Positions 33,303 through 44,181 are shown, counted from the first letter of the stretch. The stretch is 64,000 nucleotides of DNA from Bacteroidales bacterium (GCA_028282785.1 JANQHE010000027.1:1-64000), one strand, 5' to 3'. Program-made: numbers and translations. The notes: generated from the letters alone by a model not told the origin.

Positions 33303-34490
33303 ATGAATATCCACGAATATCAGGCAAAAAGTATATTAAAAGAATTTGGGGTAGCAGTTCCGGAAGGAGTTGTTATTGATAACCCTGAAAAAGCAATTGA
33401 TGCAGCAAAACAAATCCAGAAAAAAACCGGAATGGATACATGGGCAGTGAAAGCCCAAATTCATGCAGGCGGGCGTGGAAAAGGAGGAGGGGTTAAAATT
33501 GCTAAATCTCTGGATGATGTGAAACAATATGCTTCTGATATTATTGGAATGCAACTGGTTACACACCAAACGGGACCTGAAGGAAAAAGAGTTAATAAGA
33601 TTTTAATAGAGCAAGGAATATATTATCCGGGGGAAAGCGAAATTCAGGAATTTTACATGAGTGTTTTATTAAACAGGGCAACCGGAAGAAACATCATTAT
33701 GTATTCTACTGAAGGAGGAATGGACATTGAAACTGTAGCCGAACAAACTCCTCATTTAATTTTTAAGGAAGAAATCGATCCAAGAGTAGGTATTCAGGCT
33801 TATCAGGCAAGAAATATTGCATTTAATCTGGGATTAGCAGGTAAAGCATTTAAAGAAATGGTAAAATTTGTTATGGCTTTGTATGCTGCATACGAAAAAA
33901 GTGACTCTTCCTTATTCGAAATTAATCCTGTATTTAAAACTTCTGATGATAGAATTTTTGCTGCCGATGCAAAAGTAAATATTGATGATAATGCATTATA
34001 TCGGCATCCTGATTATGAGGCAATGAGAGACATCTCTGAAGAAGACCCAGCGGAATTGGAAGCAGGAAAATATAATCTAAACTTTGTTAAGTTAGATGGT
34101 AATGTTGGATGTATGGTAAACGGTGCGGGTTTAGCAATGGCTACCATGGATATTATAAAATTAGCCGGAGGCGATCCGGCAAACTTCCTGGATGTTGGAG
34201 GTAGTGCAAATGCCCAAACAGTTGAAGCAGGATTTAGGATAATATTAAAAGATCCGAATGTAAAAGCAATTTTAATAAATATTTTTGGAGGTATTGTTCG
34301 TTGCGATCGTGTAGCACAAGGAGTTGTTGATGCTTATAAGACTATTGGAACCATCAATGTTCCGGTTATTGTTAGATTACAGGGAACTAATGCAGAGGAA
34401 GGCAAGAAACTAATTGATGAATCAGGATTAAAAGTTTATTCTGCAATAACACTTCAGGAAGCAGCTGATTTAGTAAAAGAATTGGTTTAA
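33303..34490 (+). CDS. sucC: Succinate-CoA ligase, ADP-forming, beta subunit
   Basis: 395 residues. The TCA-cycle enzyme that makes ATP from succinyl-CoA, or runs in reverse for succinyl-CoA supply. The ATP-grasp half has QIHAGGRGKGGGVK. The CoA-ligase half has LDVGGSANAQTVEAGF and INIFGGIVRCDRVAQG. The alpha subunit sucD is not next to it; the downstream gene faces the other way. Length and motifs are complete. Confidence 0.97.
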   Translation: MNIHEYQAKSILKEFGVAVPEGVVIDNPEKAIDAAKQIQKKTGMDTWAVKAQIHAGGRGKGGGVKIAKSLDDVKQYASDIIGMQLVTHQTGPEGKRVNKILIEQGIYYPGESEIQEFYMSVLLNRATGRNIIMYSTEGGMDIETVAEQTPHLIFKEEIDPRVGIQAYQARNIAFNLGLAGKAFKEMVKFVMALYAAYEKSDSSLFEINPVFKTSDDRIFAADAKVNIDDNALYRHPDYEAMRDISEEDPAELEAGKYNLNFVKLDGNVGCMVNGAGLAMATMDIIKLAGGDPANFLDVGGSANAQTVEAGFRIILKDPNVKAILINIFGGIVRCDRVAQGVVDAYKTIGTINVPVIVRLQGTNAEEGKKLIDESGLKVYSAITLQEAADLVKELV

Positions 34491-34508
34491 TAGAAAATAG
34501 AATATTGT

Positions 34509-34541
34509 AAAAGATGTTTACCAATCGGCAGACATCTTTTT
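34509..34541. terminator. Bidirectional terminator between sucC and the kinase
   Basis: AAAAGATGT/ACATCTTTT (34509-34517 and 34532-34540), 14-nt loop, with A and T runs on both sides. It overlaps the last base or two of the convergent kinase gene. Confidence 0.75.
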
Positions 34542-35703
34542 ATTTTATATTTTTATTGAGAATCAACCCTACGTATGAGCCTCCATCTTTATTATTTCCT
34601 ATATTTATCGTTGCTTTGTGAGCATCAATTATTAATTTAACCAGATGAAGGCCTAATCCAACTTTTTTGTCTATATGATCTTGTCCAAGTCCAAATGGCT
34701 GGAAGATATTCTCAAGAGCTTCTTTAGAAAATCCTTTACCGGAATCTTTAATTAAAACAGTAACCAGATTATCATCATCGCTAATGCTTACATTGATTTT
34801 ACCACCATTATCGGAATAAATAATGGCATTTTCAATCAATTGGTCAAAAGTCTCTTTTATTAACTCGGTGTCTGCTGTTATAATATCAGCATTAAAGGTT
34901 GATTCACATTGAATTTCCAGGTTCTTTTCATCAAGTTGCTCAGTAAAATCATTACACGTATCTTTTAAGATGGAGTAAACTCCAATTTTTTCTAATTTTA
35001 AGGGATATGATTTTGTTCTTAAAGAAGAAATAAGCAATGCAACACGACTAAACCTCTCTAGCCTGTCTGCCGATAAGTCAATTATATCTATATAATGTAA
35101 TAGGTCCGGATTGAGTTTTTGCTTTAAGATCTGTGTAAACCCTTTTATTCCATTTAAGGGTGTCCTTAATTCGTGGCTTAGTATTTTTAGGAATTCGATT
35201 TTTGCATCATCTAGTAATGTTAATTCATCATAAGCAACTCGAAGCTCTTCAGTTTTTAATGCGACTTGTTCCTCAAGCCATTTATTTACATTTTTTAATT
35301 TTTCCTGACTAAACTTCAAAATTAAATGAGTCTCAACTCTGGCCAGTAATTCATGCGAATCAAACGGTTTGGTAATGTAATCCTGGCCTCCGGACTCAAA
35401 ACCTTTAATAATACTTTCTTTGTCGGTTTTGGCAGTGAGAAATATTATCGGGATTCCATTAAATTCCTTTTTTGCCTTTAGTTTTTGGCACACTTCAAAT
35501 CCATCAATCTCTGGCATCATAACATCCAGAAGAATCAGATCAAAAGGTTTGTTTTCTATCCAGTCAATAGCTTGGTATCCATCAGTAGCAAACTCAATAC
35601 TATAACCCTGTTGTACTAAAATATTGCTTAAAACCTGCAGATTTTTAGGATTGTCGTCAACAATTAAGATTTCTGCATTTTTCAAATCAATTTGTGGTCT
35701 CAT
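34540..35703 (-). CDS. Response regulator-histidine kinase hybrid (REC-HK)
   Basis: 387 residues. An N-terminal receiver domain (~10-125; D60 in LILLDVMMPEIDG) is joined by a coiled coil (~128-165) to a HisKA dimerisation domain (H177 in LSHELRTPLNG) and an HATPase_c domain (~260-385, N-box ENAI). It has no membrane segment. Its 5' end overlaps the 3' end of the large hybrid kinase gene by 17 nt. Its REC probably takes phosphate from that partner, and its kinase part passes it on. No DNA-binding output is fused. Confidence 0.92.
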   Translation of the reverse strand: MRPQIDLKNAEILIVDDNPKNLQVLSNILVQQGYSIEFATDGYQAIDWIENKPFDLILLDVMMPEIDGFEVCQKLKAKKEFNGIPIIFLTAKTDKESIIKGFESGGQDYITKPFDSHELLARVETHLILKFSQEKLKNVNKWLEEQVALKTEELRVAYDELTLLDDAKIEFLKILSHELRTPLNGIKGFTQILKQKLNPDLLHYIDIIDLSADRLERFSRVALLISSLRTKSYPLKLEKIGVYSILKDTCNDFTEQLDEKNLEIQCESTFNADIITADTELIKETFDQLIENAIIYSDNGGKINVSISDDDNLVTVLIKDSGKGFSKEALENIFQPFGLGQDHIDKKVGLGLHLVKLIIDAHKATINIGNNKDGGSYVGLILNKNIK

Positions 35704-38700
35704 AATTTCTCAGTTTTTTTATCAAATGCTCATAGCTTTTTAGAAGTTTAAGCATAATATCAATATCGTAAGTGGCTGCCGATTTCTTTAAAGATTCGGC
35801 ATAATCCAAAAGAATCTTATTATCTGAATAATTTGCAAACTCAATTAACTCTTCACTAAATGATTGAATTTCATGAACAGGTTTCCTTTTTTCGAATTTA
35901 ACCCACTTTTTGTGGAATTTTGTTTCCAATGATTCAATGGTTTTAGGTAATAGTTTTATGGCTTTTTTCGTAAGATGTAGTTCCTTTTCGTTAGAATCGT
36001 ATTTCTTATGAGGTAAATATTCAGTAAGCAATGGGATTAATTTGGTAGTTAGTACAGGTTTAGGCAAAAATCCGTTAAATTTTGCTAACTTTTGCTTCAT
36101 GCCATCATCAAATAGCACAGATGCGGAAGTTGCTACAACAGGTATGTCTTTATAATTTATGTTTTTTCGAATTTCTTCGAGTAAGGCAAATCCATTCATT
36201 ATGGGCATCCTGATATCTGTAATAATTAGATCTGGTTTAACTTTCTCTATAAATAATAAAGCTATTTCTCCATTTTCAGCTGCATGTACTTTAAGGTCCA
36301 ATTGTCTTAGTGCTTCGGCTAAAAAACGTCTGTTATTCTCAATATCATCCACCACAAGAACTGTAGATGGAGAAAACTCTATATTTTGAATGCTATAATG
36401 GAAATTATTTTCTACTTCCAAAGTTTTATTTGACACCTGAACATTTGGAAGGTAAATAGTGAAGGTACTTCCTTTATTTGGTATACTATTAACAGATATA
36501 GTCCCTTTCATTAATTTGATAAGGTTATTGGTTATTGCTAAGCCAAGGCCAGTACCTCCGAATTTTCGTGTAGTTTGACCACTTTCCTGGGCGAATGACT
36601 TAAAAATCCTGCTTTGATTTTCTTTTGAAATTCCAATGCCGGAATCTTCAACTGAGATTGTAAGATTAGCAAGATTTTTACCCTTTTTTAAAATTACTTG
36701 AGATGTTTTTACGGTTACTTTTATAAAACCTTTATTAGTGAATTTTATGGAATTGTTTATTATATTAATAAGTGATTGACGTAAGCGTAGATCGTCGACA
36801 TAAATATTCTGCGGGACATTTTTATTTATCTTAATTACAAATTCCAATCCCTTATTTTGTGCTTTTAAAGAAAAGATGTGATATAAATCATTAAAAAAAC
36901 TCTTGGTCTCAATAAAATCGTAATTTAATTCCAGCTTGCCTGCTTCTACTTTAGATAAATCTAGAATATCGTTTATAATTGACAATAATGTGTTTCCACT
37001 GGAATGTAAGGCACGTAAATATCCTTTTTGTTGCTCATCTTTAACCAAGGTTAATAGTAATTCGGTAAATCCAAGAACAGCATTCATTGGAGTTCGAATT
37101 TCATGACTCATATTTGCCAAAAATCTTGTTTTTGCTTTTGTAGCAGATTCCGCAGCTTCTTTGGCAAGTATAAGTTCTTGTTCAATTTTCTTTCGTTCTG
37201 TTATATCTTCCTTAACTGCTACAAATGAAATTATTTCGTTCTGATCATTTACTATTGGCGAAATGGAGGCATACTCCCAATATATCTCGCCATTTTTCTT
37301 CTTGTTTTTAAACTCTCCTGTCCATTTTTTCCCGTTTAAGATAGTATTCCACAGTTCTTCATAATATGATTTTGAAAAATGTTCTGTCTTAAGGATTCTT
37401 GGATTCTTTCCAATAGCTTCACTTTTTTTATACCCGGAGATTTTAGTGAAAGAACTATTAGCATATATAATTTCTCCATCGAGGTTTGTAATTACAACCG
37501 ATGCAGGACTTTGTTCAATTGCTTGCGAAAGTTTTTTAAGTTCTTCTTCATATTTCTTACGTGTAGAGATATCAACCAAAATTCCTCTTAAACCCTCGAT
37601 TTTTTCATTTCTAATTATCAGAGAGGAGTAAATTAAAATAGGTTTTTTAGTTCCTTTTTTTGTAATAAGATTGTATTCATCCGGACTTGAATTCCTGCCT
37701 TTTAATTTTTGTTGAATATTATGTTGAAGTATTTCCCTTTCTGTTGGATCAACTGCCTGATAAATGCTTATTCCTTTTTTTAGGTCTTTTGTGTTATAAC
37801 CTGTTAATTTATAACCGTATTTATTTGTATAAGTTATTTTACCCTGAAGATCGGTTTCGAAAATAGCTTGCGGTAGAAGTTCAGCTATATCTCTAAATTT
37901 TTGTTCACTTTGTTCAAGTTCATGAGTTCTTTCTTTTACTTTTTGCTCGAGATTTTCGTTCAAATTTCGAATTTGTTCTTCAGCTTTCTTTCTTTCCGTA
38001 ATATTTCTTACGATAGCCTGTATAAAAACTTCATTATCAATATCAATTTTATTTAGACTTACTTCTGCATCAAACAGTTCACCGTCTAACTTTTTATGTA
38101 TCCATTCAAAAACTTGTGGTTTGCCTTTTAATGCTGCATTTATTTTCTTTAGGGCGCTTTCCGTGGAATTTGAATTGTCGGCTTGTTTTTCAGGGGAAAA
38201 CTGAACCGGAGATTTATTGATAATTTGACTTTTTTTACATCTGAATATTTCAAGTGTTTTTTTATTACAATCGATAAATTTATCATCTTTCATGATGAAA
38301 ATTGCATCATTGGCAGCTTCAAACAAAGCTTTGAACCTTTGTTCGCTTTTTAAAAGCGCTTTCTGAGTTCTTTTTCGTTGTGTAATATCAACAACGGTTC
38401 CTTCATAATAAAGTATTTTATTATTTTCATTATAAATTGTACGTGTACTTTCCGAAACGTAAATAATAGATTTGTCTTTGTTTATCCAGGCAGACTCAAG
38501 ATCAACAGTTTTACCTGTTTTTTTAATGATCTCATTAAATTTTTGCCTGGGATACTCTTGATTGAAATGTGATTCATTGATATTGATTTTCAATAACTCT
38601 TCGGCTGATTTATATCCAAGCATTTCTGCCAAAGTATTATTGGCCATCAGAATCTCTCCATTTGGATTAATTCGGTAAAAACCTACCACAGAATTTTCAA

Positions 38701-40087
38701 ATATATTTCTGAATTCTTGTTCACTTTTCTCAAGTTTTTTATTAGCAATTATTTGTTCTGTTACATCCTGGACCGTTCCAAGGGACCTGACAGGCTTTCC
38801 TTTACTGTTATAAAATGTTTTACATCTTTCGTTTATATATCTTAACTTTCCATTACTTGTAATAAGACGATGCGTAATATTATAAGGAGTTTTTGTCTTT
38901 AACGAATGCGCATAAGAACTACTTACCAATTCTCTGTCTTCCGGGTGGACTCTACTAAGAAATAAGTTATAACTTCCCCGATATTTTTTATGATCTAAAT
39001 CTAAGATATTATAAACTTCCTTGGACCAGGATAAATCGTTATTGACAATATCCAATTCCCAGCTTCCAATTCTGGCTACACTTTGGGCTTCACGTAATTG
39101 TTCCTCACTTTTTTGTAATGCCTTTTCTGATTTTCGTTTTTTTAACACCTTAACTAACTCGCTGGTTATGAGCTGTATTTGTATAATGTCATTATTAGTG
39201 TAATCCGTATGTTTATTTCCTACGCCAAATATATACTTGATTTTATTTTCTTCTACTACGGGTATACTCATAAATCTTTTAAGAGGAGTATGTCCTTTTG
39301 GTAGTCCTTTTTGGTTTGGAGATTTAGCAAAATCGTTGTAAATAAGCGGTTTTTTTGTTCGAATGCAGTCAACCCAGTTTCCTGCAATATTAATAGGATA
39401 GTGTGTATTATAAGAAGCATCGCAATTTCTTAAAGCTTCTTTGTTCCAGGCAGTTAATATAATTGTATTTTGATCATCTGCAACCTTATGGAAAAATCCT
39501 ATACTACTGCCAGTAATATCAACTGCCGTATCAAGAACATAATTGAATAACTCCTGATCATCTAAGTCGGGAGCTAATAAAAACAGCTTTAATAATCTTT
39601 TGCTGTTTTCATAATCCTTTTGTATTAAGTAGCTACTTCTCCTATTTTCAGTTAGATCGTTTAAAATTGCAAGGATTGTATAGTTATTTGTATCTAAAAA
39701 TAGAGAAGCATTTATTTTAACAGGAATATTTAGTTGATCTTTTGAAACAACCACTAAATCAGATGAAACAATTTTTCTCAGGATAAGATTTGTTAGGAGT
39801 TTTTCTGCAATTCGATGATATCCAAGAGGAAGTATATCATTTAAATTTATATTTGTTATTTCATTGATATCATATTCCAGTAAAGAGCAAGCTGCCTGAT
39901 TTGCGCTTATGAAATTACCCGGGTTACCTTTTTTATCAATACTAAAAATGAGTAAGGGATCAGTGGTATTTTCAAAAATAAATCGTGTATAATCCTTTTC
40001 AAGATTATCTATAGAGTTAACTTCTTTTTTCTCTTGTGAGTTTAAAAGATCAATAAGCTGCTTCTTTGTTAATTTGTTAAGATCCAT
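35687..40087 (-). CDS. Large multi-PAS/GAF hybrid sensor histidine kinase
   Basis: 1466 residues from ATG 40087 (MDLNKLTKKQ); a longer ORF start at 40147 adds 20 hydrophobic residues with no support. The order is a PAS (~45-140), a GAF-type domain (~165-315, GFFHKV...), five further PAS/PAC units (~330-965), then HisKA (H near 993 in ANMSHEIRTPMNA), HATPase_c (~1095-1215, GTGLGLAI) and REC (D near 1288 in IITDIRMPIMNG). The helical tail resembles an Hpt module without a clear phospho-His. It has no transmembrane segment, so it senses cytoplasmic signals. It overlaps the REC-HK gene. Confidence 0.92.
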   Translation of the reverse strand: MDLNKLTKKQLIDLLNSQEKKEVNSIDNLEKDYTRFIFENTTDPLLIFSIDKKGNPGNFISANQAACSLLEYDINEITNINLNDILPLGYHRIAEKLLTNLILRKIVSSDLVVVSKDQLNIPVKINASLFLDTNNYTILAILNDLTENRRSSYLIQKDYENSKRLLKLFLLAPDLDDQELFNYVLDTAVDITGSSIGFFHKVADDQNTIILTAWNKEALRNCDASYNTHYPINIAGNWVDCIRTKKPLIYNDFAKSPNQKGLPKGHTPLKRFMSIPVVEENKIKYIFGVGNKHTDYTNNDIIQIQLITSELVKVLKKRKSEKALQKSEEQLREAQSVARIGSWELDIVNNDLSWSKEVYNILDLDHKKYRGSYNLFLSRVHPEDRELVSSSYAHSLKTKTPYNITHRLITSNGKLRYINERCKTFYNSKGKPVRSLGTVQDVTEQIIANKKLEKSEQEFRNIFENSVVGFYRINPNGEILMANNTLAEMLGYKSAEELLKININESHFNQEYPRQKFNEIIKKTGKTVDLESAWINKDKSIIYVSESTRTIYNENNKILYYEGTVVDITQRKRTQKALLKSEQRFKALFEAANDAIFIMKDDKFIDCNKKTLEIFRCKKSQIINKSPVQFSPEKQADNSNSTESALKKINAALKGKPQVFEWIHKKLDGELFDAEVSLNKIDIDNEVFIQAIVRNITERKKAEEQIRNLNENLEQKVKERTHELEQSEQKFRDIAELLPQAIFETDLQGKITYTNKYGYKLTGYNTKDLKKGISIYQAVDPTEREILQHNIQQKLKGRNSSPDEYNLITKKGTKKPILIYSSLIIRNEKIEGLRGILVDISTRKKYEEELKKLSQAIEQSPASVVITNLDGEIIYANSSFTKISGYKKSEAIGKNPRILKTEHFSKSYYEELWNTILNGKKWTGEFKNKKKNGEIYWEYASISPIVNDQNEIISFVAVKEDITERKKIEQELILAKEAAESATKAKTRFLANMSHEIRTPMNAVLGFTELLLTLVKDEQQKGYLRALHSSGNTLLSIINDILDLSKVEAGKLELNYDFIETKSFFNDLYHIFSLKAQNKGLEFVIKINKNVPQNIYVDDLRLRQSLINIINNSIKFTNKGFIKVTVKTSQVILKKGKNLANLTISVEDSGIGISKENQSRIFKSFAQESGQTTRKFGGTGLGLAITNNLIKLMKGTISVNSIPNKGSTFTIYLPNVQVSNKTLEVENNFHYSIQNIEFSPSTVLVVDDIENNRRFLAEALRQLDLKVHAAENGEIALLFIEKVKPDLIITDIRMPIMNGFALLEEIRKNINYKDIPVVATSASVLFDDGMKQKLAKFNGFLPKPVLTTKLIPLLTEYLPHKKYDSNEKELHLTKKAIKLLPKTIESLETKFHKKWVKFEKRKPVHEIQSFSEELIEFANYSDNKILLDYAESLKKSAATYDIDIMLKLLKSYEHLIKKLRNYETTN

Positions 40088-40215
40088 AACTTTTGCTGCA
40101 AAATGCCCAGTCAAACAACAAGTTATGAAATTTAAAATAAAAAACAAAGTTGAATTTATTAAAACAAATATTATGCAAAAAAGGACTGCCCTTTACTTTT
40201 TGGACAAGCTCTTTT

Positions 40216-42603
40216 TTATTCATTCTTAAGAGATTCGGCAGGATTAGTTGTAGCTGCACGATACGATTGAATACTTACGGTTAAAAATGCGATTCCTAAC
40301 GATAGAAGTGTAGCAAAAGTGAAAATCCACCATGCTAATCCTTCAGTATAGGCAAAATTCTTTAACCATCTTTTCATTAATAAATAAGCAATGGGCCAGG
40401 CAAGTATATTTGAGAACAGAACTAACTTCAGAAAATTCTTTGAAAGTTTAAAAACAATTGAGTTAATAGAAGCACCAAAAACTTTCCGTATACCTATTTC
40501 CTTATATTTTTGTTCTGCCATATAAGCTGAGAGTCCAAATAATCCCAGTAAAGCAATAATAACGGCAAGAATAGAAAAGTATAAATACATTTGTCCAAGC
40601 TTGGTTTCTTGCTTATAATAATTACCTATTTCTTCATCTAAAAAGAAATAATCAAATGGTCTTGAATTATCTATTTCTTGCCATTTTTTTTCTAATCTAT
40701 TCATAGTTTCAGGAATTAAATCTTTTTGGATTTTTATACTTAGGTAACTTAGGTTGTTTTTTACAGGTAAGATCATAACCGGTTCAATGGACTGTCTTAA
40801 TGATTGGAAATGAAAATCTTTTACGATTCCAACTACTTTATATTCGGTTGAGTCAGGTGCCCAAACCATTGTGTTTAATACTTTATCTAATCCTGAGAGT
40901 TTGGCAGCAGCCTGATTCATTACAACACTTTTTTCATCGGTACTAAATTCCCTGGAAAATCCCCGCCCTTCAATAAAATTCATTTTATACAGATCAAAAA
41001 AATCATAATCTACTTCAATATAACTCATAAGCAGAGTTTCATTGTCAGCCATACCTTCAAACCGATAAGCATTACCACTAAATGAGTTTCCGAAATAATT
41101 CTGTGACGCAGAAGTGCTTATAATTCCTGGAATAGTTTCGACTTCAGATTTAATGGTATTTATTTTGTCTTTTAATGATTTTAATCGTAACGGTACAATT
41201 ATGACAGATTCCTTATCGAATCCCAATTTTTTATTTTGGATATAGGAGAGCTGTTTATAAACAGTTATGGTACTTATAATTAAGATAACAGAAATAGCAA
41301 ATTGAGTTATAACCAAAATATTTCGGAAAGATGTCCCGCTTTTTCCTTGAGTTAGTTCGCCCTTTAATACTTTGGTTGGTTTAAAACTTGACAAATAAAA
41401 GGCTGGATAAACACCGGAAAATGTACCAACAGTTAAACTAATAATAAGAAATAGACCTAATACACTAAAATTATTATAAATACCGAATAACTCCCTGTTC
41501 ATAATTTGTCCGAAATAAGGTAAAAGAAATTCAGTAAATAATATTGCAAATAAGAATGAGAGAACCGAATAAATAAGAGATTCTCCAATAAACTGAAATA
41601 TTAACGATCGTCGTTTAGAACCAACAACTTTTCTGATACCCACTTCTTGGGCTCTTTTAGCAGATCTTGCCGTTGATAAGTTCATAAAATTTATAGAAGC
41701 AATAACTAAAATAAATATACTAACGGCAATAAAAATATAAACATAAGTAACATCACCTTGAGGTTGAATTTCATGTTCAAAATCAGAGTAAAGATGAATA
41801 TTGGTAATATTTTGCAAATTTGTTGATAAACTAAATCCGTAATCTTCAAAAGATTGTCCTGCTTTTTCTAAAACTACTTTATTTATTAAATCCTCAAGTT
41901 CGGTTTTGTTTTTTGAACCACTGGTTTTTAGATATGTATAGTAATTAATATTTCCAATCCAACTATCCATCCATTTTGCCATTTCACCCTGATAAAGAGT
42001 TATAAATGAAAGAATTCCATCAAATGTAAAATGGGAATTTGCAGGGGGATCTTCGATAATTCCTGTAATTTCGTAATCTTTGTTATTGTTAACAGTGAGA
42101 ATTTCTCCTATGGCATTCTTATTCGGGAAATATTTCTTGGCCGTTGATTCGGTAAGAACAATAGTATATGGCCTGGTTAACATTTCCTTAGGGTTGCCCT
42201 GAATTATTTTAAAATCAAAGGTTTCAAAAAAACTTGAATCAGCAGTGATAAGGTTTTTTTCATAGAATTTTGATTCGTTTTGTGAAATTAAAATTGAGTT
42301 CCACGATCTGTGAATTCTTGTGTATGAGATAAACTCAGGATACCTTCTGTTAATTTCAGGTCCCAGAGGCGTTTGACTTAAAGCAAATGTTTGTTGTTTA
42401 CCTCCTATGTTAATATTTGTTATAACACGATAGATATTTTGGTTTTGCTTATGAAATTTATCATAACTTAACTCGTGCAAAACAAAGATTAGAATCAACA
42501 TAGCAGCTGTTAATCCTGCTGTTAATCCAAGTAAATTAATGATTGAATACCATCTCTGTTTTATAAAATTCCGGAAAGTAATAACAATATAATTTCTAAA
42601 CAT
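40216..42603 (-). CDS. FtsX/MacB-type ABC transporter permease
   Basis: 795 residues with the duplicated layout of Bacteroidota MacB-like permeases. The N-terminal TM (~20-42) is followed by a MacB periplasmic domain (~45-245), three TMs (~280-400), a link helix (~425-450), a second periplasmic domain and three C-terminal TMs (~675-780). ARSAKRAQEVGIRKVVGS and YKEIGIRKVFGAS are the conserved cytoplasmic FtsX motifs. These permeases act with a separate ATPase in mechanotransmission or efflux. No ATPase gene is adjacent, so its partner is elsewhere. Confidence 0.93.
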   Translation of the reverse strand: MFRNYIVITFRNFIKQRWYSIINLLGLTAGLTAAMLILIFVLHELSYDKFHKQNQNIYRVITNINIGGKQQTFALSQTPLGPEINRRYPEFISYTRIHRSWNSILISQNESKFYEKNLITADSSFFETFDFKIIQGNPKEMLTRPYTIVLTESTAKKYFPNKNAIGEILTVNNNKDYEITGIIEDPPANSHFTFDGILSFITLYQGEMAKWMDSWIGNINYYTYLKTSGSKNKTELEDLINKVVLEKAGQSFEDYGFSLSTNLQNITNIHLYSDFEHEIQPQGDVTYVYIFIAVSIFILVIASINFMNLSTARSAKRAQEVGIRKVVGSKRRSLIFQFIGESLIYSVLSFLFAILFTEFLLPYFGQIMNRELFGIYNNFSVLGLFLIISLTVGTFSGVYPAFYLSSFKPTKVLKGELTQGKSGTSFRNILVITQFAISVILIISTITVYKQLSYIQNKKLGFDKESVIIVPLRLKSLKDKINTIKSEVETIPGIISTSASQNYFGNSFSGNAYRFEGMADNETLLMSYIEVDYDFFDLYKMNFIEGRGFSREFSTDEKSVVMNQAAAKLSGLDKVLNTMVWAPDSTEYKVVGIVKDFHFQSLRQSIEPVMILPVKNNLSYLSIKIQKDLIPETMNRLEKKWQEIDNSRPFDYFFLDEEIGNYYKQETKLGQMYLYFSILAVIIALLGLFGLSAYMAEQKYKEIGIRKVFGASINSIVFKLSKNFLKLVLFSNILAWPIAYLLMKRWLKNFAYTEGLAWWIFTFATLLSLGIAFLTVSIQSYRAATTNPAESLKNE

Positions 42604-42681
42604 CTTTTATATTTTATTTTAGGACGTATTATTATTCATATAAGTTACAATCTTTGGAATAGTTTGTTTTAAATATAAGTA

Positions 42682-42720
42682 AAAAAAAAGACTGCCCGAA
42701 AAGTTTTCGACAGCCCTTTT
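42682..42720 (-). terminator. Imperfect terminator downstream of arginine deiminase
   Basis: Read on the - strand, AAAAAGGGCTGTCGAAAAC and TTTTCGGGCAGTC fold with CGAAAA/TTTTCG, CTG/CAG and AAAAAG/CTTTTT pairs around small bulges, followed by nine T residues. It lies about 90 nt past the deiminase stop. Confidence 0.5.
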
Positions 42721-42808
42721 TCTTTGTTCCTATATGAGTTTTTTAAAATATCTTATTCTTCTTATTAATAAACTGACTTTTTAGGTGACAGCCTTTTTTA
42801 TATTTTTC

Positions 42809-44074
42809 TTACCATTTAACAGGTTTTCTTCGAATAGGCATTGTCATACAGCGGGCACCACCACCACCACGAGGTAATTCAGAGCCTTCTAATGTAATTA
42901 CATATTTTTTATAAGCTTTTGGATCAACCTTTTCATTAATAATATCATTGGCTTTTAATACTTCGAATCCGTTTTTATTCATTTCCTCAATAGTGTAAAC
43001 ATTACGACCGTAACCTATTACTTTTCCCGGACCAACAGCAAAAAAGTTTGCACCGCTGTGCCACTGTTCTCTTTCCTGCACCCATGGATCTTTATTTCCA
43101 CCGCATAAAACAGGTTTTAAATCCATACCAAGATCTTTTAATGATTTTAAAAGGTTTTCCTCTTCTTTTATTGAGGTTACTTTTCCATTCTCAATTGTAA
43201 TGTGAATGGTTTCATATCTATTGGTTTGCATGATAAGTGGTTCGTAAACCATACAAGTATCTACATCCAAAAATGTAAAAACCATATCAAGGTGAATAAA
43301 TGATTCAGGCTTAAAAGGTAGTTCCTGAATTAAAATATGTCGATTCTTTTCTTTTTGAGCCAATAAACGTTCTAGTATAAAGTCAATACCTTGAGATGTA
43401 GTTCTTGTACCTGTTCCAATACATAAAATATCATCACGAGCTACCAATACATCACCACCTTCAATAGCTGTTTCTTTTGTATAGTTTGAACTATTTAAAG
43501 GATTTACCGTTTTTGTTACAAAGTTTTCGTGATAATCGAAGATGGCCTCCATAATTAATGACTCTCTTTCTCGAACATCACTTGCCATGCGTCCAATTAG
43601 CACATCATCAAGTACAGACATAGCTGCATCGCGAGTATAAAAGAAATTATGTAATGGACGAAGTGAATATCTTTCTTTACTCAGGTATTTGGTTAATGTA
43701 TCTTTTTTCTGAATAACACCTTCGATTAATTGACGTGCAAGTTCTTTATTATCTAATGAGTTAAGATATCCATTCAAAAAGCACTTTTGTTCATATTGAC
43801 ATATTTTACTTAAAAGATTTTCTTTAACTTTTTCATTAGTTAAAATATCTGATAAAAGATCTTTTACCTGAAAAGTTTTAGTTAGTTTGCTTAATACACC
43901 ACTTAACTGAGCATACTCTTGCTGAGCGACCTTAAGGTTTAATATATCACTATATAAAGCTCTTTCAGCATTCTTTGGAGTCATGTTTTCAACCTCACTA
44001 CCAGGTGTATGAAGGATAACTCCTTCCAATTCTCCAATTTCTGAACGTACCTGTATATTCATTTTTCCAGCCAT
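42809..44074 (-). CDS. arcA: Arginine deiminase
   Basis: 421 residues. Hydrolyses arginine to citrulline and ammonia. The visible guanidino-enzyme motifs are LHNFFYTRDAA, IEGGDVLV, FIHLDMVFTFLD and, at the C-terminus, GGGARCMTMPIRRKP with catalytic Cys409. An alternative start at Met5 (44062) is possible. No arcB, arcC or arcD lies next to it, so the full ATP-yielding pathway is not encoded here. Its neighbour is a LysO-type exporter for basic amino acids, about 107 nt downstream on the same strand's far side. Confidence 0.93.
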   Translation of the reverse strand: MAGKMNIQVRSEIGELEGVILHTPGSEVENMTPKNAERALYSDILNLKVAQQEYAQLSGVLSKLTKTFQVKDLLSDILTNEKVKENLLSKICQYEQKCFLNGYLNSLDNKELARQLIEGVIQKKDTLTKYLSKERYSLRPLHNFFYTRDAAMSVLDDVLIGRMASDVRERESLIMEAIFDYHENFVTKTVNPLNSSNYTKETAIEGGDVLVARDDILCIGTGTRTTSQGIDFILERLLAQKEKNRHILIQELPFKPESFIHLDMVFTFLDVDTCMVYEPLIMQTNRYETIHITIENGKVTSIKEEENLLKSLKDLGMDLKPVLCGGNKDPWVQEREQWHSGANFFAVGPGKVIGYGRNVYTIEEMNKNGFEVLKANDIINEKVDPKAYKKYVITLEGSELPRGGGGARCMTMPIRRKPVKW

Positions 44075-44181
44075 TTCTGTAAAGTTTAAAGAAAATATTC
44101 AAAGAGCGTGTAAAATTATGAATGTTATTGAAATAATTACATAAATAAGATGTGAATAATATCTTAAATGTTATTAAGCAT

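Noticed and set aside
40183..40215. Terminator after the MacB-type permease
   Set aside because: The GGACTGCCC-like sequence resembles the one at 42690 but does not fold into a convincing hairpin.
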